DNA of 64,000 nucleotides from Winogradskyella sp. (GTDB lineage Bacteria; Bacteroidota; Bacteroidia; Flavobacteriales; Flavobacteriaceae): NCBI RefSeq assembly GCF_003712105.1, contig NZ_RHLG01000002.1, positions 248,001 to 312,000 of the forward strand, read 5' to 3'. Shown piece by piece: positions 47,901 to 58,526 of this stretch (position 1 is its first letter; each line of letters starts with the position of its first letter). The notes under the pieces were generated by a model. It saw only the letters and a program-made list of their open reading frames with translations, ran no database searches and was not told where the DNA came from. The position numbers and the translations under genes were made by a program.

Positions 47901-50900
47901 TTAATCTATTCCAAATATCTTAGTTTCTTTAAAAGGGTCAATCTTTAAAGATTTCATATCCGTTTCGTACGTCTTCCATTGATTATTAAAGAATGCATTA
48001 GTTTCTGAAAGTAACTCTTTTACAGCGTCTTTTGCTTGTTTAATCAATGTGGTCTCAGTTGAGGTTAATCCATTTTGGCTGCTACCTACATACCAATTGG
48101 CAGTTCCTAAACGCTGCAATGGTGTTACTTCAGGATTTCTAGTAATACCTTGACGTTTATCTACTTTACCGAAAAACTTATCGAGCAACCCGTCAATTGA
48201 TTTCACCACAGAATCGGAAGCTTTAATCTGATCTTTATACTTTTCCTTGTCTAACTTCTTTAATTCCGATTGGTATTTTGAAGCGATATTTTTACTTTCA
48301 ACAAGCTGTTTTGAGGCATCTGCAAGTGTTTGTGACACTTTTTCCAGATCTTTTGAAGCCGCGTATACCTCATTAATATTTTTCTGAGAAACGTTCAATC
48401 TTGGGTCAGAAGCCACTGTAATGTTAGCTTCAGAAGTTTGGTCACCGTAATGTAATACAGCTTTGTAAGTTCCAGGTTTTACAGAAACACCACCTGGTTC
48501 TCTAGTTTGTTTTCTAATGGTACGCGATGGTCTGCTTACACCAGACTCATTCATAAACCAAGCCCATTTGTGGATGCCATTTTCTTTAGGAGCTTTTCTT
48601 TTAAGCGTTCTGATTAGTCTATCGCCATCATATAATTTTAGGGTTAATGAATCCCACTTAACCTTACCATCATCTTTTTTATCACTGATGTTCTTATCTG
48701 CTTTTTTAGCATCTGACTTAATATCAGATTTTACAGGTTCTTTTTTATTAAATAAATATGCAAACCTAGCACCGCCAGCACGGTTTTCGCCATGGTAAAG
48801 TGCATCCGCTCCAAATCTGCTTCCTGTTGGTTGTTGGTAGGCTGCTTGGTATGCCGTTGGTGGATTAAACAATTTAATGTTAGACGACATCACTGAGCTA
48901 TTTTTAGCCATTTCACGAAGTGGACGAATATCATCCAAAACCCATGCAGCACGGCCAAACGTACCGATAACTAAATCATGTTCTCTTGGTTGTATCACTA
49001 AATCTTTAACTGAAGTTGTTGGGAAACCTTCAGTCCATTTAGTCCATTTTTCACCTGCATTAATAGAAACATACAAGCCATCATCAGTACCTAAGAACAT
49101 TAAATTTGGTTCTTCTAAATCTTCAACTATAGCTAGCGTATAGCTTTGCACATCCCTTTCATCAACAATACGCTCCCAAGATTTACCATAATTTTTAGTT
49201 CTGTAAGCGTATGGTGTGTAGTTAAATCGTCTATAATCATTAGCAATTAAAAGCGCTTCACCTTTATTTTTATTAGATGCTTTTATTTGAGCAATCCAAC
49301 TACCTTCTGGGAGTTTAGGAATAGCGCTGGTAACTTCTGTCCAATTACTTCCGCCATCAGTGGTATAATGCACGCGTCCATCATCTGTACCAGCCCAGAG
49401 CATATCTTTTTCAATAGGAGAAGGTTCTATAACCAAAACTGTACAGTGATTTTCGGCACCAGTAGCATCCATTGTTAAACCACCGCTTTCAGATTGTTTT
49501 TGTTTTGCTGGATCATTAGTTGACAAATCTGGGGAAATAATAGTCCATGTTTCTCCCTTATCAGTGGATTTATGTACAAACTGACTTCCAAAATATATGG
49601 TACTATTATCAAATGGGTCAATATTTATAGCTGAATTCCAATTGAAACGTAATCTTACATCTGGATCTGGATGCGTTGGTCTAACACTATAGTTATTGCC
49701 AGTTTGCCAATCGTATCGACTCACAAAACCTTGTTGACTCATAGACCAGCCGTAACGCGAATCGTCTTTATCGGGTACAACGTCAAAACCATCACCAAAA
49801 CTTATTTCCTGCCAATAACTGTTACGAATACCTTGAGCACGCCATACATAGGCTGGTCCTCGCCACGAACCATTATCTTGCATACCACCATATACATTGT
49901 AAGGGTATTCGTTATCAACTGCAATATGATAGAATTGCGCCACAGGTAAATTTCCTATAAAGCGCCATGTTTTTCCACCATCTTTAGTAATATTCATACC
50001 ACCATCATTACCATCGATCATGAAGTTTCCATTTTCTGGATGAATCCACCATGCATGATGATCTGGGTGAACACCATTACTTACACCATAAGCTGGCATT
50101 AACTGATTGAATTTTTTTCCACCATCTTCTGATACGTTAACGTAAGTAAACACCGAATACACACGGTTTTCATTTTGTGGGTCAACATATATTTCAGAAT
50201 AATAGAAAGGGCGATTACCAATATCGCTCTTATCGTTTACTTTTTTCCATTTAAAACCGCCATCTTCACTTTTATAAAGCGCATTCTTTTTAGCTTCTAC
50301 CAGTGCATATATAATGTTTGGTTTGTTTGCTGCAATTGCTATACCTATTCTACCTAAGTCACCTTTTGGTAATCCATCTTTATCAGATATTTTTTTCCAG
50401 GTTTTTCCACCATCATGAGTCATGTGCAAACCAGAACCTTTACCACCAGATTTAAAGAACCACGGGTCGCGTTTATGCTCCCACATAGCAACTAATAACT
50501 TATTAGGGTTAGTTGGATCCATAACCATATCTGCAACACCAGTTTTAGTATTAGCAAATAATATTTTATTCCATGTTTTACCACCATCAGTAGTTTTAAA
50601 CACACCACGTTCTGGATGTTCGCCCCAAGGAGAACCAATGGCACCAACATAGACTACATCGGGATTTGTTGGGTCTACAATAATTCTATGAATATGTCTA
50701 GTTTTTTCAAGACCCATAGCCATCCATGATTTGCCACCATCTATAGATTTGTAAACACCATAACCACCATTAAGTGAGTTTCTTGGGTTACCTTCACCAG
50801 TACCAACCCAAATGACACTTGGATTAGATTGTTGAATCTCAACAGCACCAATAGATGCCGTTAACTCTTCGTCAAAAATCGGGTCCCATTTTATACCACC

Positions 50901-51110
50901 AGAAGTAGATTTCCATAGCCCACCAGAAGCAGTACCAACATACATTACATCTGGATTATCTATAACAACATCAATAGCAGTAACACGACCAGACATGCCA
51001 CCAGGACCGATATTCCTTGGTTTCATGTTTTTTACGAGGTCCATTGAAAATTCTTGTGCGGAAAGTAGTGATATGCAAAATAGCATAACACCTAAAAAAA
51101 AGTGTCTCAT
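47901..51110 (-). CDS. VPS10/sortilin-like BNR-repeat beta-propeller exported protein
   Basis: Repeated SxDGGKTW Asp-box motifs; signal peptide; C-term helical region. Confidence 0.88.
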   Translation of the reverse strand: MRHFFLGVMLFCISLLSAQEFSMDLVKNMKPRNIGPGGMSGRVTAIDVVIDNPDVMYVGTASGGLWKSTSGGIKWDPIFDEELTASIGAVEIQQSNPSVIWVGTGEGNPRNSLNGGYGVYKSIDGGKSWMAMGLEKTRHIHRIIVDPTNPDVVYVGAIGSPWGEHPERGVFKTTDGGKTWNKILFANTKTGVADMVMDPTNPNKLLVAMWEHKRDPWFFKSGGKGSGLHMTHDGGKTWKKISDKDGLPKGDLGRIGIAIAANKPNIIYALVEAKKNALYKSEDGGFKWKKVNDKSDIGNRPFYYSEIYVDPQNENRVYSVFTYVNVSEDGGKKFNQLMPAYGVSNGVHPDHHAWWIHPENGNFMIDGNDGGMNITKDGGKTWRFIGNLPVAQFYHIAVDNEYPYNVYGGMQDNGSWRGPAYVWRAQGIRNSYWQEISFGDGFDVVPDKDDSRYGWSMSQQGFVSRYDWQTGNNYSVRPTHPDPDVRLRFNWNSAINIDPFDNSTIYFGSQFVHKSTDKGETWTIISPDLSTNDPAKQKQSESGGLTMDATGAENHCTVLVIEPSPIEKDMLWAGTDDGRVHYTTDGGSNWTEVTSAIPKLPEGSWIAQIKASNKNKGEALLIANDYRRFNYTPYAYRTKNYGKSWERIVDERDVQSYTLAIVEDLEEPNLMFLGTDDGLYVSINAGEKWTKWTEGFPTTSVKDLVIQPREHDLVIGTFGRAAWVLDDIRPLREMAKNSSVMSSNIKLFNPPTAYQAAYQQPTGSRFGADALYHGENRAGGARFAYLFNKKEPVKSDIKSDAKKADKNISDKKDDGKVKWDSLTLKLYDGDRLIRTLKRKAPKENGIHKWAWFMNESGVSRPSRTIRKQTREPGGVSVKPGTYKAVLHYGDQTSEANITVASDPRLNVSQKNINEVYAASKDLEKVSQTLADASKQLVESKNIASKYQSELKKLDKEKYKDQIKASDSVVKSIDGLLDKFFGKVDKRQGITRNPEVTPLQRLGTANWYVGSSQNGLTSTETTLIKQAKDAVKELLSETNAFFNNQWKTYETDMKSLKIDPFKETKIFGID

Positions 51111-51222
51111 TATAAAAGGTTAGTTAAGTAAAGTCTAAAATTAGTGAAAAGATATGTGAGATTTCTAAAAGAGATGTTAATGCTTTCGTTAAGAATCTTA
51201 AAAGCGGTATTTTTATAGTACA

Positions 51223-52359
51223 ATGAAAAAGAAATCGAAAAAAGCAGGATTCGTTTTTAAAACTTACGAAGCACCCAACCAATCTCCTTTTGAAAAACTC
51301 TTTGAGATTTTTAAAGAATTAATCACCTATACTTCTGGCGACTTTGATGAAGCCATAGATTGGTTGCGTCAACTCGATAAAGAATATAAGCTAACCACTC
51401 CCGATTATACCATTGATGATTTTATAGAAGATCTTAAAAATAAAGGTTACATAAGAGAAGAAATCGACCCAACTGGAGATGGAGATGGTAAAGGTAGAAC
51501 CACAATTACAGCTAAGACTGAACGTGCTATTCGTCAACAAGCATTAGACCATATTTTTGGAAAAATAAAAAAAAGCGGTGCAGGTAACCATAAAAGTAAA
51601 GGTGTTGGTATCGGTGATGAACATACGGGTGATTTTAGGGCATACCAGTTTGGTGATGCTTTAGAGAAAGTATCTATTACAGAGAGTTTAAGAAATGCTC
51701 AGATCAATCACGGTATTGGCAATTTCAATCTTACGGAAGACGATTTAGTCGTTGAAGAAACACTGCATAAAAGTCAGATGAGCACTGTGCTAATGATAGA
51801 CATTAGTCACAGTATGATACTGTATGGTGAAGACCGTATAACACCCGCAAAGAAGGTAGCCATGGCATTATCTGAACTTATAACTACACGTTACCCTAAA
51901 GATAGTATAGAAGTTTTGGTATTTGGTAATGACGCTTGGCCAATAAAAATTAAAGATTTACCATATCTAAAAGTTGGACCTTACCATACTAATACTGTAG
52001 CTGGTTTGCAATTGGCAATGGATATGTTGCGCCGTAAACGTAATACAAATAAGCAAATTTTTATGATTACAGATGGTAAGCCAAGCTGTCTGCGTTTGCC
52101 TGATGGTCAATACTACAAGAATAGTAATGGCCTTGATCCATACATTACTAATAAATGCTATGCTATGGCTCAGCAGGCAAGACGTTTACATATTCCTATT
52201 ACCACTTTCATGATTGCTGAAGACCCATATTTAATGCGTTTTGTTAGAGAGTTTACTCAAGCTAATAGAGGTAAAGCATTTTATACAGGTTTAAAAGGTT
52301 TAGGTGAAATGATTTTTGAAGATTACGAAAACAATAGAAAAAGAAGAATTAAAGGATAA
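51223..52359 (+). CDS. von Willebrand factor A domain protein
   Basis: VLMIDISHSMILYGEDRITPAKKVAMALSEL (MIDAS), FMITDGKPSC. Confidence 0.88.
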   Translation: MKKKSKKAGFVFKTYEAPNQSPFEKLFEIFKELITYTSGDFDEAIDWLRQLDKEYKLTTPDYTIDDFIEDLKNKGYIREEIDPTGDGDGKGRTTITAKTERAIRQQALDHIFGKIKKSGAGNHKSKGVGIGDEHTGDFRAYQFGDALEKVSITESLRNAQINHGIGNFNLTEDDLVVEETLHKSQMSTVLMIDISHSMILYGEDRITPAKKVAMALSELITTRYPKDSIEVLVFGNDAWPIKIKDLPYLKVGPYHTNTVAGLQLAMDMLRRKRNTNKQIFMITDGKPSCLRLPDGQYYKNSNGLDPYITNKCYAMAQQARRLHIPITTFMIAEDPYLMRFVREFTQANRGKAFYTGLKGLGEMIFEDYENNRKRRIKG

Positions 52360-52361
52360 AA

Positions 52362-53825
52362 ATGAATATAGAAAGTATTAAAACTTTAGGTGATTTAAAG
52401 AAATCGGGTTATCAATCAAAATCCATTAAGGATGAATTGAGAGGTAATTTGATTGAAAATATTAAACATAAAAAAACAACTTTTGAAGGTATTCATGGTT
52501 ATGAAAACACTGTGATTCCTGAATTAGAACGGGCCATATTATCTAGGCACAATATTAATTTACTAGGACTACGAGGTCAAGCAAAGACACGACTTGCAAG
52601 AATGATGGTTAATCTTTTAGATGAGTATATACCTGTGGTTGAAGGTTCAGAAATTAATGACGATCCATTAGAGCCTATATCACGTTACGCAATAGAGTTG
52701 ATCAAAGAAAAAGGAGATGCTACACCGATTTCTTGGTTGCACAGAAATGAGCGTTTTGCAGAAAAACTAGCGACACCTGATGTCACTGTAGCAGATATTA
52801 TTGGCGATGTAGACCCAATAAAGGCTGCAAATTTAAAGTTGAGCTATGCAGATGATAGAGTGATTCATTATGGTATGATTCCGCGAGCTAACCGCTGTAT
52901 TTTTGTGATTAATGAATTACCAGATTTACAGGCAAGGATTCAAGTAGCATTATTCAATATTTTGCAAGAAGGCGATATTCAGATTCGTGGATTTAAATTG
53001 CGATTACCATTAGACATGCAGTTTGTATTTACTGCAAACCCTGAAGATTATACCAATCGTGGTAGTATTGTTACGCCATTAAAAGATAGAATTGGAAGTC
53101 AAATATTGACCCATTATCCAGATTCGGTTGATACTGCAAGAACAATAACTTCACAAGAAGCAAAATTAGACGAGAGACAAAAAGCGTCTGTTTATGTCCC
53201 TGATTTGGCAAAAGATGTATTAGAGCAAATTAGTTTTGAAGCCCGTGAAAGCGAATATGTCGATGTGAAAAGTGGTGTAAGTGCGCGTATGAGTATTACA
53301 GCTTTCGAAAATTTATTAAGTACTGCTGAGCGCCGTGCACTTCTTTCAGGTGAAACAGAGACTACCATAAGATTGTCAGACTTTATTGGTGTTATACCAG
53401 CTATTACTGGTAAAGTAGAATTGGTTTATGAAGGCGAACAAGAAGGCGCAGATTTTGTGGCAAATACTTTGATTGATTCAGCAATTAAAACACTATTTCC
53501 GAGATACTTCCCTAAAATTGAAAAATTAGAAAAGCAAGATGAAGAATCACCTTATGACGATCTGATATCATGGTTTTTTAATGGCGATGGCTTCGAGTTA
53601 CTTGACGAATACGATGATACCACATATAAAGCAAAACTAGACGAAGTAAATCCATTGGATGCGTTGATTGCAGATTATCAGCCAGATATTGATAAGCGTG
53701 ATGTGTATTTCGAAAAGGAATTTATACTATGGGGTTTAGTACAGTTTAAGAAATTGAGTAAGTATCGTTATTCCGAAGGATTACAAATTAAAGATCCATA
53801 TGGTAGTTATATCAGTAGATTATAA
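52362..53825 (+). CDS. MoxR/magnesium-chelatase-like AAA ATPase
   Basis: NLLGLRGQAKTRLARM Walker A variant; CIFVINELPDLQARIQVALFNILQEGDIQIRGF Walker B; TANPEDYTNRG sensor. Confidence 0.88.
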   Translation: MNIESIKTLGDLKKSGYQSKSIKDELRGNLIENIKHKKTTFEGIHGYENTVIPELERAILSRHNINLLGLRGQAKTRLARMMVNLLDEYIPVVEGSEINDDPLEPISRYAIELIKEKGDATPISWLHRNERFAEKLATPDVTVADIIGDVDPIKAANLKLSYADDRVIHYGMIPRANRCIFVINELPDLQARIQVALFNILQEGDIQIRGFKLRLPLDMQFVFTANPEDYTNRGSIVTPLKDRIGSQILTHYPDSVDTARTITSQEAKLDERQKASVYVPDLAKDVLEQISFEARESEYVDVKSGVSARMSITAFENLLSTAERRALLSGETETTIRLSDFIGVIPAITGKVELVYEGEQEGADFVANTLIDSAIKTLFPRYFPKIEKLEKQDEESPYDDLISWFFNGDGFELLDEYDDTTYKAKLDEVNPLDALIADYQPDIDKRDVYFEKEFILWGLVQFKKLSKYRYSEGLQIKDPYGSYISRL

Positions 53826-53828
53826 ATT

Positions 53829-53858
53829 AAAAGGGAAGCCACCTGGCTTCCCTTTTTT
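53829..53858. terminator. bidirectional terminator
   Basis: AAAAGGGAAGCCA-CC-TGGCTTCCCTTTTTT between convergent genes. Confidence 0.9.
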
Positions 53859-54450
53859 ACTCTTTGGTTGGTTCAAAAACCCACCAGACTTTCCCATTGC
53901 TTGAATTGAAACTTAATTTTAAAACACCTAAATCGCTATAGATTAGATATTTGTATTTTATAGTTAATTCTTCTTCATTTAAAGTGGCATTATAAACACC
54001 ATCTTCGTATATAAATTTTATTCCATTGCTAAGAACAAATTCTAGATTCTTTTTACCTTCTATCGTTTCAGAATTAGAGACATTAGATGTGGCAGTAACG
54101 CCATTGCTATGAATGCTTTTTACACCGGATGCTTTACGAGAATCGCTAAACTTATAGGTAAGTAGTTTTTCGACTTTACCTTCGGTTAATTCAAATATGT
54201 CAGCGTCATCTTTCCAACTAGGGTAGACATATAAAGTGTGTTTGTCTTCAATATCAATATTCCCTGGCTGATCACTATTTTTAAAAACAATGTAGCCTTC
54301 TTTTGTTTTCAATTCAAATTTTGTTCCTGGTGGATACATTACATAATCATGGGCTTCATTACTCTTGGTTACCTTAAGGTATGTTTTTTGAGCAAAACCA
54401 CTCATACAAAGAAGTATGGTTGTACTTAGTGTTAGTAATATAGTTTTCAT
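53857..54450 (-). CDS. hypothetical secreted protein
   Basis: Signal peptide MKTILLTLSTTILLCMSGFAQ; no recognised domain. Confidence 0.6.
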   Translation of the reverse strand: MKTILLTLSTTILLCMSGFAQKTYLKVTKSNEAHDYVMYPPGTKFELKTKEGYIVFKNSDQPGNIDIEDKHTLYVYPSWKDDADIFELTEGKVEKLLTYKFSDSRKASGVKSIHSNGVTATSNVSNSETIEGKKNLEFVLSNGIKFIYEDGVYNATLNEEELTIKYKYLIYSDLGVLKLSFNSSNGKVWWVFEPTKE

Positions 54451-54455
54451 AGTTT

Positions 54456-55949
54456 CTATTTTTTAGTATTAAATTTTGGCGTTTTTATACGTTCTAAACA
54501 TTTAGGTTGTGGCGCTGCATTTGGGTTTTCAAAAAAACTATTTGCGACTTCCATGCCACAAGGATTATTCCAGTAGGTGGTTGGTATATGTTTCCATCCT
54601 TTGAATATGATATGATATGCATTTTCTAGATTTGGAAGCATATTTTTGGCCCATTTAAGGGGTGTGCTTTCATCGTATTCTCCACTAATTAGTAGTATTG
54701 GAACATTGCTTTTAATAGCTTCATTTTCTTTTTTAGAAACAGGGTTTACACCCCAAATTTCACAGACTGAAGATTTAAAAACAGCAGGATTTAAGCCTAT
54801 AACTTCTGGATAACGATTAGCCTCCATTTCAATCTTTTCTTTAGAATTAAATGGATATTCTTCAGAACACCATACTGAGAGTCTCATGCCTTTTCCAGAG
54901 CCATCACCCTTTTGAGAAAAAAGCGATGTCTGGTAGCTTATGATTGTACTTAAGTCGCCATTTAAGATTTTGTCCACTTCGAGAGGTAGGTTTGGTACAT
55001 TTCCTGTTGAATATAAACTGAAGATTTGTATTAAATCTGCACCTTTAAAATGGAATGTTTCCATCTCTCCATTTTCTGGATTTTGAATATTTATACTCAG
55101 TGGATTTTCGGTTTTTTCTCTCAGAAAATTGAAAAAACGGTTTTTTAAATCAGGAAATGCTCTATCACATTCAGTATCTTCAGAGCAATCATCAAGTACT
55201 TTTTCTGCAACCTCAATTAAGTTAGTAATGCTTTCTTCATCGTAACTTACTTCTAAAGGTAAAGGTGAGTCCATAACCACGCTGCGTATACGTTTAGGAT
55301 AATCTCGTAATAAGACTTGAGCAATTTTTGTGCTATAAGAAATGGTCAATAGATTGTATTGCTCAATTCCTAATACATTGACGAGATCATTAATATCAGC
55401 TGCTATTTCATTGGTATTGTAACCGTTTAAATCAATATTCTTTTTAGTTAAACGGTTTTTACATTTTCTGGCAGCATTATCAAACAATTGATCTGTTTGT
55501 TCGTCATCAAAACCAAAACTATTAGACTTAGTAATAGCATCTCCCCATTCTGGGCAATCTAAATGCGGCTCTGCATAATAATTACCTCGTTGTTCGACCA
55601 ATATAAAATCACGGTTATCCAGATATCTATAATATTTCATGTATTGAGCTGAAGGCATAGTTGTATATCCTGGACCACCAACAGTATATATTATAGGGTC
55701 AGGATCAGGATTTGGGTTTCTACTTTTGAATATATATACAGGAAACTTAATGGTTTTACTATCAGGATGATCTCTATTCTCTAATACTTCCATATATCCA
55801 AATGTATAATCTTGATCTTCGGCTATTTTATGAGTAGTTGTCGTAGAGACTTTAAAATTTGGTTTGAAATTGTTTTGCTTCTGACCATAGCAAGCATAAG
55901 AACTCAATAGGCCTAGTGTGATTAATATGTGGAATAATTTTACTTTCAT
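54456..55949 (-). CDS. alpha/beta hydrolase (TAP-like / proline iminopeptidase-like)
   Basis: YTVGGPGYTT, FILVEQRGNYYAEPHLDCPEW, LLTISYSTKIAQVLLRDYP; LISGEYDESTPLKWA. Note SYST in place of canonical GxSxG. Confidence 0.82.
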   Translation of the reverse strand: MKVKLFHILITLGLLSSYACYGQKQNNFKPNFKVSTTTTHKIAEDQDYTFGYMEVLENRDHPDSKTIKFPVYIFKSRNPNPDPDPIIYTVGGPGYTTMPSAQYMKYYRYLDNRDFILVEQRGNYYAEPHLDCPEWGDAITKSNSFGFDDEQTDQLFDNAARKCKNRLTKKNIDLNGYNTNEIAADINDLVNVLGIEQYNLLTISYSTKIAQVLLRDYPKRIRSVVMDSPLPLEVSYDEESITNLIEVAEKVLDDCSEDTECDRAFPDLKNRFFNFLREKTENPLSINIQNPENGEMETFHFKGADLIQIFSLYSTGNVPNLPLEVDKILNGDLSTIISYQTSLFSQKGDGSGKGMRLSVWCSEEYPFNSKEKIEMEANRYPEVIGLNPAVFKSSVCEIWGVNPVSKKENEAIKSNVPILLISGEYDESTPLKWAKNMLPNLENAYHIIFKGWKHIPTTYWNNPCGMEVANSFFENPNAAPQPKCLERIKTPKFNTKK

Positions 55950-55960
55950 TGAATGATATT

Positions 55961-58366
55961 TTAGCGACCTATTCTATTTTTTTCTGCATCAAGACCTGTG
56001 TTACGTTTTCTGGCTTTTTTAATTTCATTACGACCAAAATTATAAGTAAGATTAAAACGTACTTGTCTACTATCGCTACCACCATCACCGTTTATTCTGA
56101 GGTTTCCGAATTCGGTAACACCTTCCCAAGGAGAAGTAAATAGAATATCGTTAAAGGATAAACGCGCAGTTAATTGATCGTCAAAAAAGCGTTTTTGAAA
56201 TGCGACATTTAAAGACCCAATACTACGAGTTTCGTATGTGCCACCCCAAATTGAAGGCGAACTATACCATCCTGAAATTTCTGCTCTAAAACCCTTTGGT
56301 AATTTAAAGGTATTTTGAGCATATAAGCTTAATGTATTTTGCGAAATAGGGTTAAAATCTGGATTTGTTGCTTCAAAAATACTTCTAAAGGCATTTACAC
56401 TAAAGTATATATTCCACCAATCGTTAAAACGTGTAGGATAGCTTACACCTATATTTATAACCTTTTGATTTGCCACATTTCTTGTAGTCAAGAAGTTTTG
56501 ATTTTGGCCAACAGCCTCGGTGATTTTAGCAAAATAGTCTTCTATAAAACTATAACTTATAGATGTTGTTAGCCTATAATTAAACGTATGTGACAATTTT
56601 AAATTATCAGTATACTGTGGCTGTAAAAATGGATTACCTCGGCTAAAAGACAACTCGTCGATTTTGTATTCAAATGGATTTAAACTTGCATAATTAGGGC
56701 GTTGAATACGGCGACTGTAAGTTAAAGCAAAAGCGTTTTTTTGGTTCAATTGATATGTGATTCCACCACTTGGAAACCAATCGGTATAGTTACGTTGTAC
56801 GCGATTATTTTGGTCTGCTTGTAATGCAGTTAAGATACCATCAGATTGTGTGTTTTCCATACGCAAACCAAATTGAATATTCCATTTTTTAAACTGACGC
56901 TTAAAGTTAAAATATAAAGCATTTACGTTTTCATCATATTCAAAATCGTTAGTGCGTTCTTGATTTAAAATATCTTGACCGTTAATTCGGTCAAAAAAAT
57001 CAAATTGATTATCAGTAACCACTTTAGAGAATTTTCCGCCAACACTTAATTTTCCTTTAAAAAGAGGTTGCTCATAGTCTAATTTAGCCGTAAATAAGTC
57101 GATGTCAATTGGCGTAACCATAAAGTTGATAACTTCACTAATGAGTTGAGATTGATTGCCATCAAAATATTGATTCGGTTGAAGATTTTCTCGTTCGCGC
57201 GAATAGCGACCATAATCTACATCAATATTTAAGCTTGTATCATTACTTCCTTTATATCTATAATTAGCATTAGCATAAATATTAGAAGTTTCACTTTGAA
57301 CATCACTACCAGCTACTAATATTTGATCAGGATTGGTGTTACCATCAGGAATAATAGGTGTTCTGGAATCGGCCAGTGATTCGTTATCAGAAAAATTTCC
57401 AGATACAATAACTCCAAATGTAGATGTCTTGTCTACATACCAATCAAATCCCATTCTTACATTATTATTAACATCATCGCTTATGGTTTCTGTACGGGCA
57501 TCAAAAATGGTGTTATTTTGCTGTCTAAAGAGATTAATAAAGCTTAAGCTTTCACCAAATCGGTTACTTAGCGTACCATAAAAACTTGTTTTCTTATTTC
57601 TATTATTAAATGATGCCGAAGTATTTACACGAGCAAATTCACCATATGTTAAGCCAGAAGTCAAGCTACCGTTTGTACCTAAACTTTTATCGCGCTTAAA
57701 CTTTATATTGATGATACCTGCATTACCTTCTGCATCGTATTTTGAAGATGGTTGGGTAATAATTTCAACAGCATCAATATCACTAGACTGAATTGTTTTA
57801 AGGTAGTTCACCAAGTCTTCACCTCTTAGTACTGAAGGCTTATCATCTATATAAATAAGCACACCAGTTTTTCCTTCGACTATTAAGTTGTCGTTATTAT
57901 CGATAATTACGCCAGGTGCTTTTCTTAATAAATCAAAACCAGAATCTCCAGCAGCATTTATCGTATTCTGTACATTAAATACCGTTTTATCTGCCATAAC
58001 TTGCACCATAGGTTTTTCGGCTTTAACAACAACTTCATCAAGAGATTCGGATGCGGGATTTAATTTAATTGCACCTAGGTCTTTTTCAGAATTGGTAACA
58101 CTAAATATCTGCGAAGTATACTTTTCAAACCCAAGACTGGTTATGGTTAATGTGTACTTTCCAGTATTTAAATTTTTGACGACGAAATTTCCGTCAGTTA
58201 CTGTTACTGCAGCTTTTATAAATGCAGTTTGGTCTGAATTATAAATTGATACTATTGCACCTGGAATAGGTTCAAGGTTTTCATCAACAACAATACCAAC
58301 GACATTGGATTGTGCGTAACCAATTAATGATAAAAATAAGAGTAAGTAAACTGTAATCGTTTTCAT
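55961..58366 (-). CDS. outer-membrane beta-barrel / TonB-dependent receptor-like protein
   Basis: CarboxypepD_reg-like N-term; plug; GMRMENT, AFALTYSRRIQRPNYASLNPF; OMP_b-brl_3-type barrel. Confidence 0.88.
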   Translation of the reverse strand: MKTITVYLLLFLSLIGYAQSNVVGIVVDENLEPIPGAIVSIYNSDQTAFIKAAVTVTDGNFVVKNLNTGKYTLTITSLGFEKYTSQIFSVTNSEKDLGAIKLNPASESLDEVVVKAEKPMVQVMADKTVFNVQNTINAAGDSGFDLLRKAPGVIIDNNDNLIVEGKTGVLIYIDDKPSVLRGEDLVNYLKTIQSSDIDAVEIITQPSSKYDAEGNAGIINIKFKRDKSLGTNGSLTSGLTYGEFARVNTSASFNNRNKKTSFYGTLSNRFGESLSFINLFRQQNNTIFDARTETISDDVNNNVRMGFDWYVDKTSTFGVIVSGNFSDNESLADSRTPIIPDGNTNPDQILVAGSDVQSETSNIYANANYRYKGSNDTSLNIDVDYGRYSRERENLQPNQYFDGNQSQLISEVINFMVTPIDIDLFTAKLDYEQPLFKGKLSVGGKFSKVVTDNQFDFFDRINGQDILNQERTNDFEYDENVNALYFNFKRQFKKWNIQFGLRMENTQSDGILTALQADQNNRVQRNYTDWFPSGGITYQLNQKNAFALTYSRRIQRPNYASLNPFEYKIDELSFSRGNPFLQPQYTDNLKLSHTFNYRLTTSISYSFIEDYFAKITEAVGQNQNFLTTRNVANQKVINIGVSYPTRFNDWWNIYFSVNAFRSIFEATNPDFNPISQNTLSLYAQNTFKLPKGFRAEISGWYSSPSIWGGTYETRSIGSLNVAFQKRFFDDQLTARLSFNDILFTSPWEGVTEFGNLRINGDGGSDSRQVRFNLTYNFGRNEIKKARKRNTGLDAEKNRIGR

Positions 58367-58396
58367 AATTAATGTATTTATACTCCAAATCTCCGG

Positions 58397-58489
58397 ATAA
58401 GTTTACAGGTATACACCTTAGAAATGATGAGTTGACCAATACGCCGATAAGTTGGAAAGACCATTTAACTGACTATAGGTCAACTCATC
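58397..58489. promoter_or_regulatory. candidate operator array between divergent OMP and LytS genes
   Basis: ATAAGTT (58397), ATGAGTT (58427), ATAAGTT (58447) and the inverse AACTCAT (58482); perfect 12-bp inverted repeat GATGAGTTGACC/GGTCAACTCATC (58426-58437 / 58478-58489). Confidence 0.5.
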
Positions 58490-58526
58490 GATTAGAAGGT
58501 GATAAAAAAATATACTAACTTTAAGT

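Noticed and set aside
48517-50652. Series of plus-strand ORFs inside the sortilin-like gene
   Set aside because: Antisense shadows of a strongly coding 1069-aa gene.
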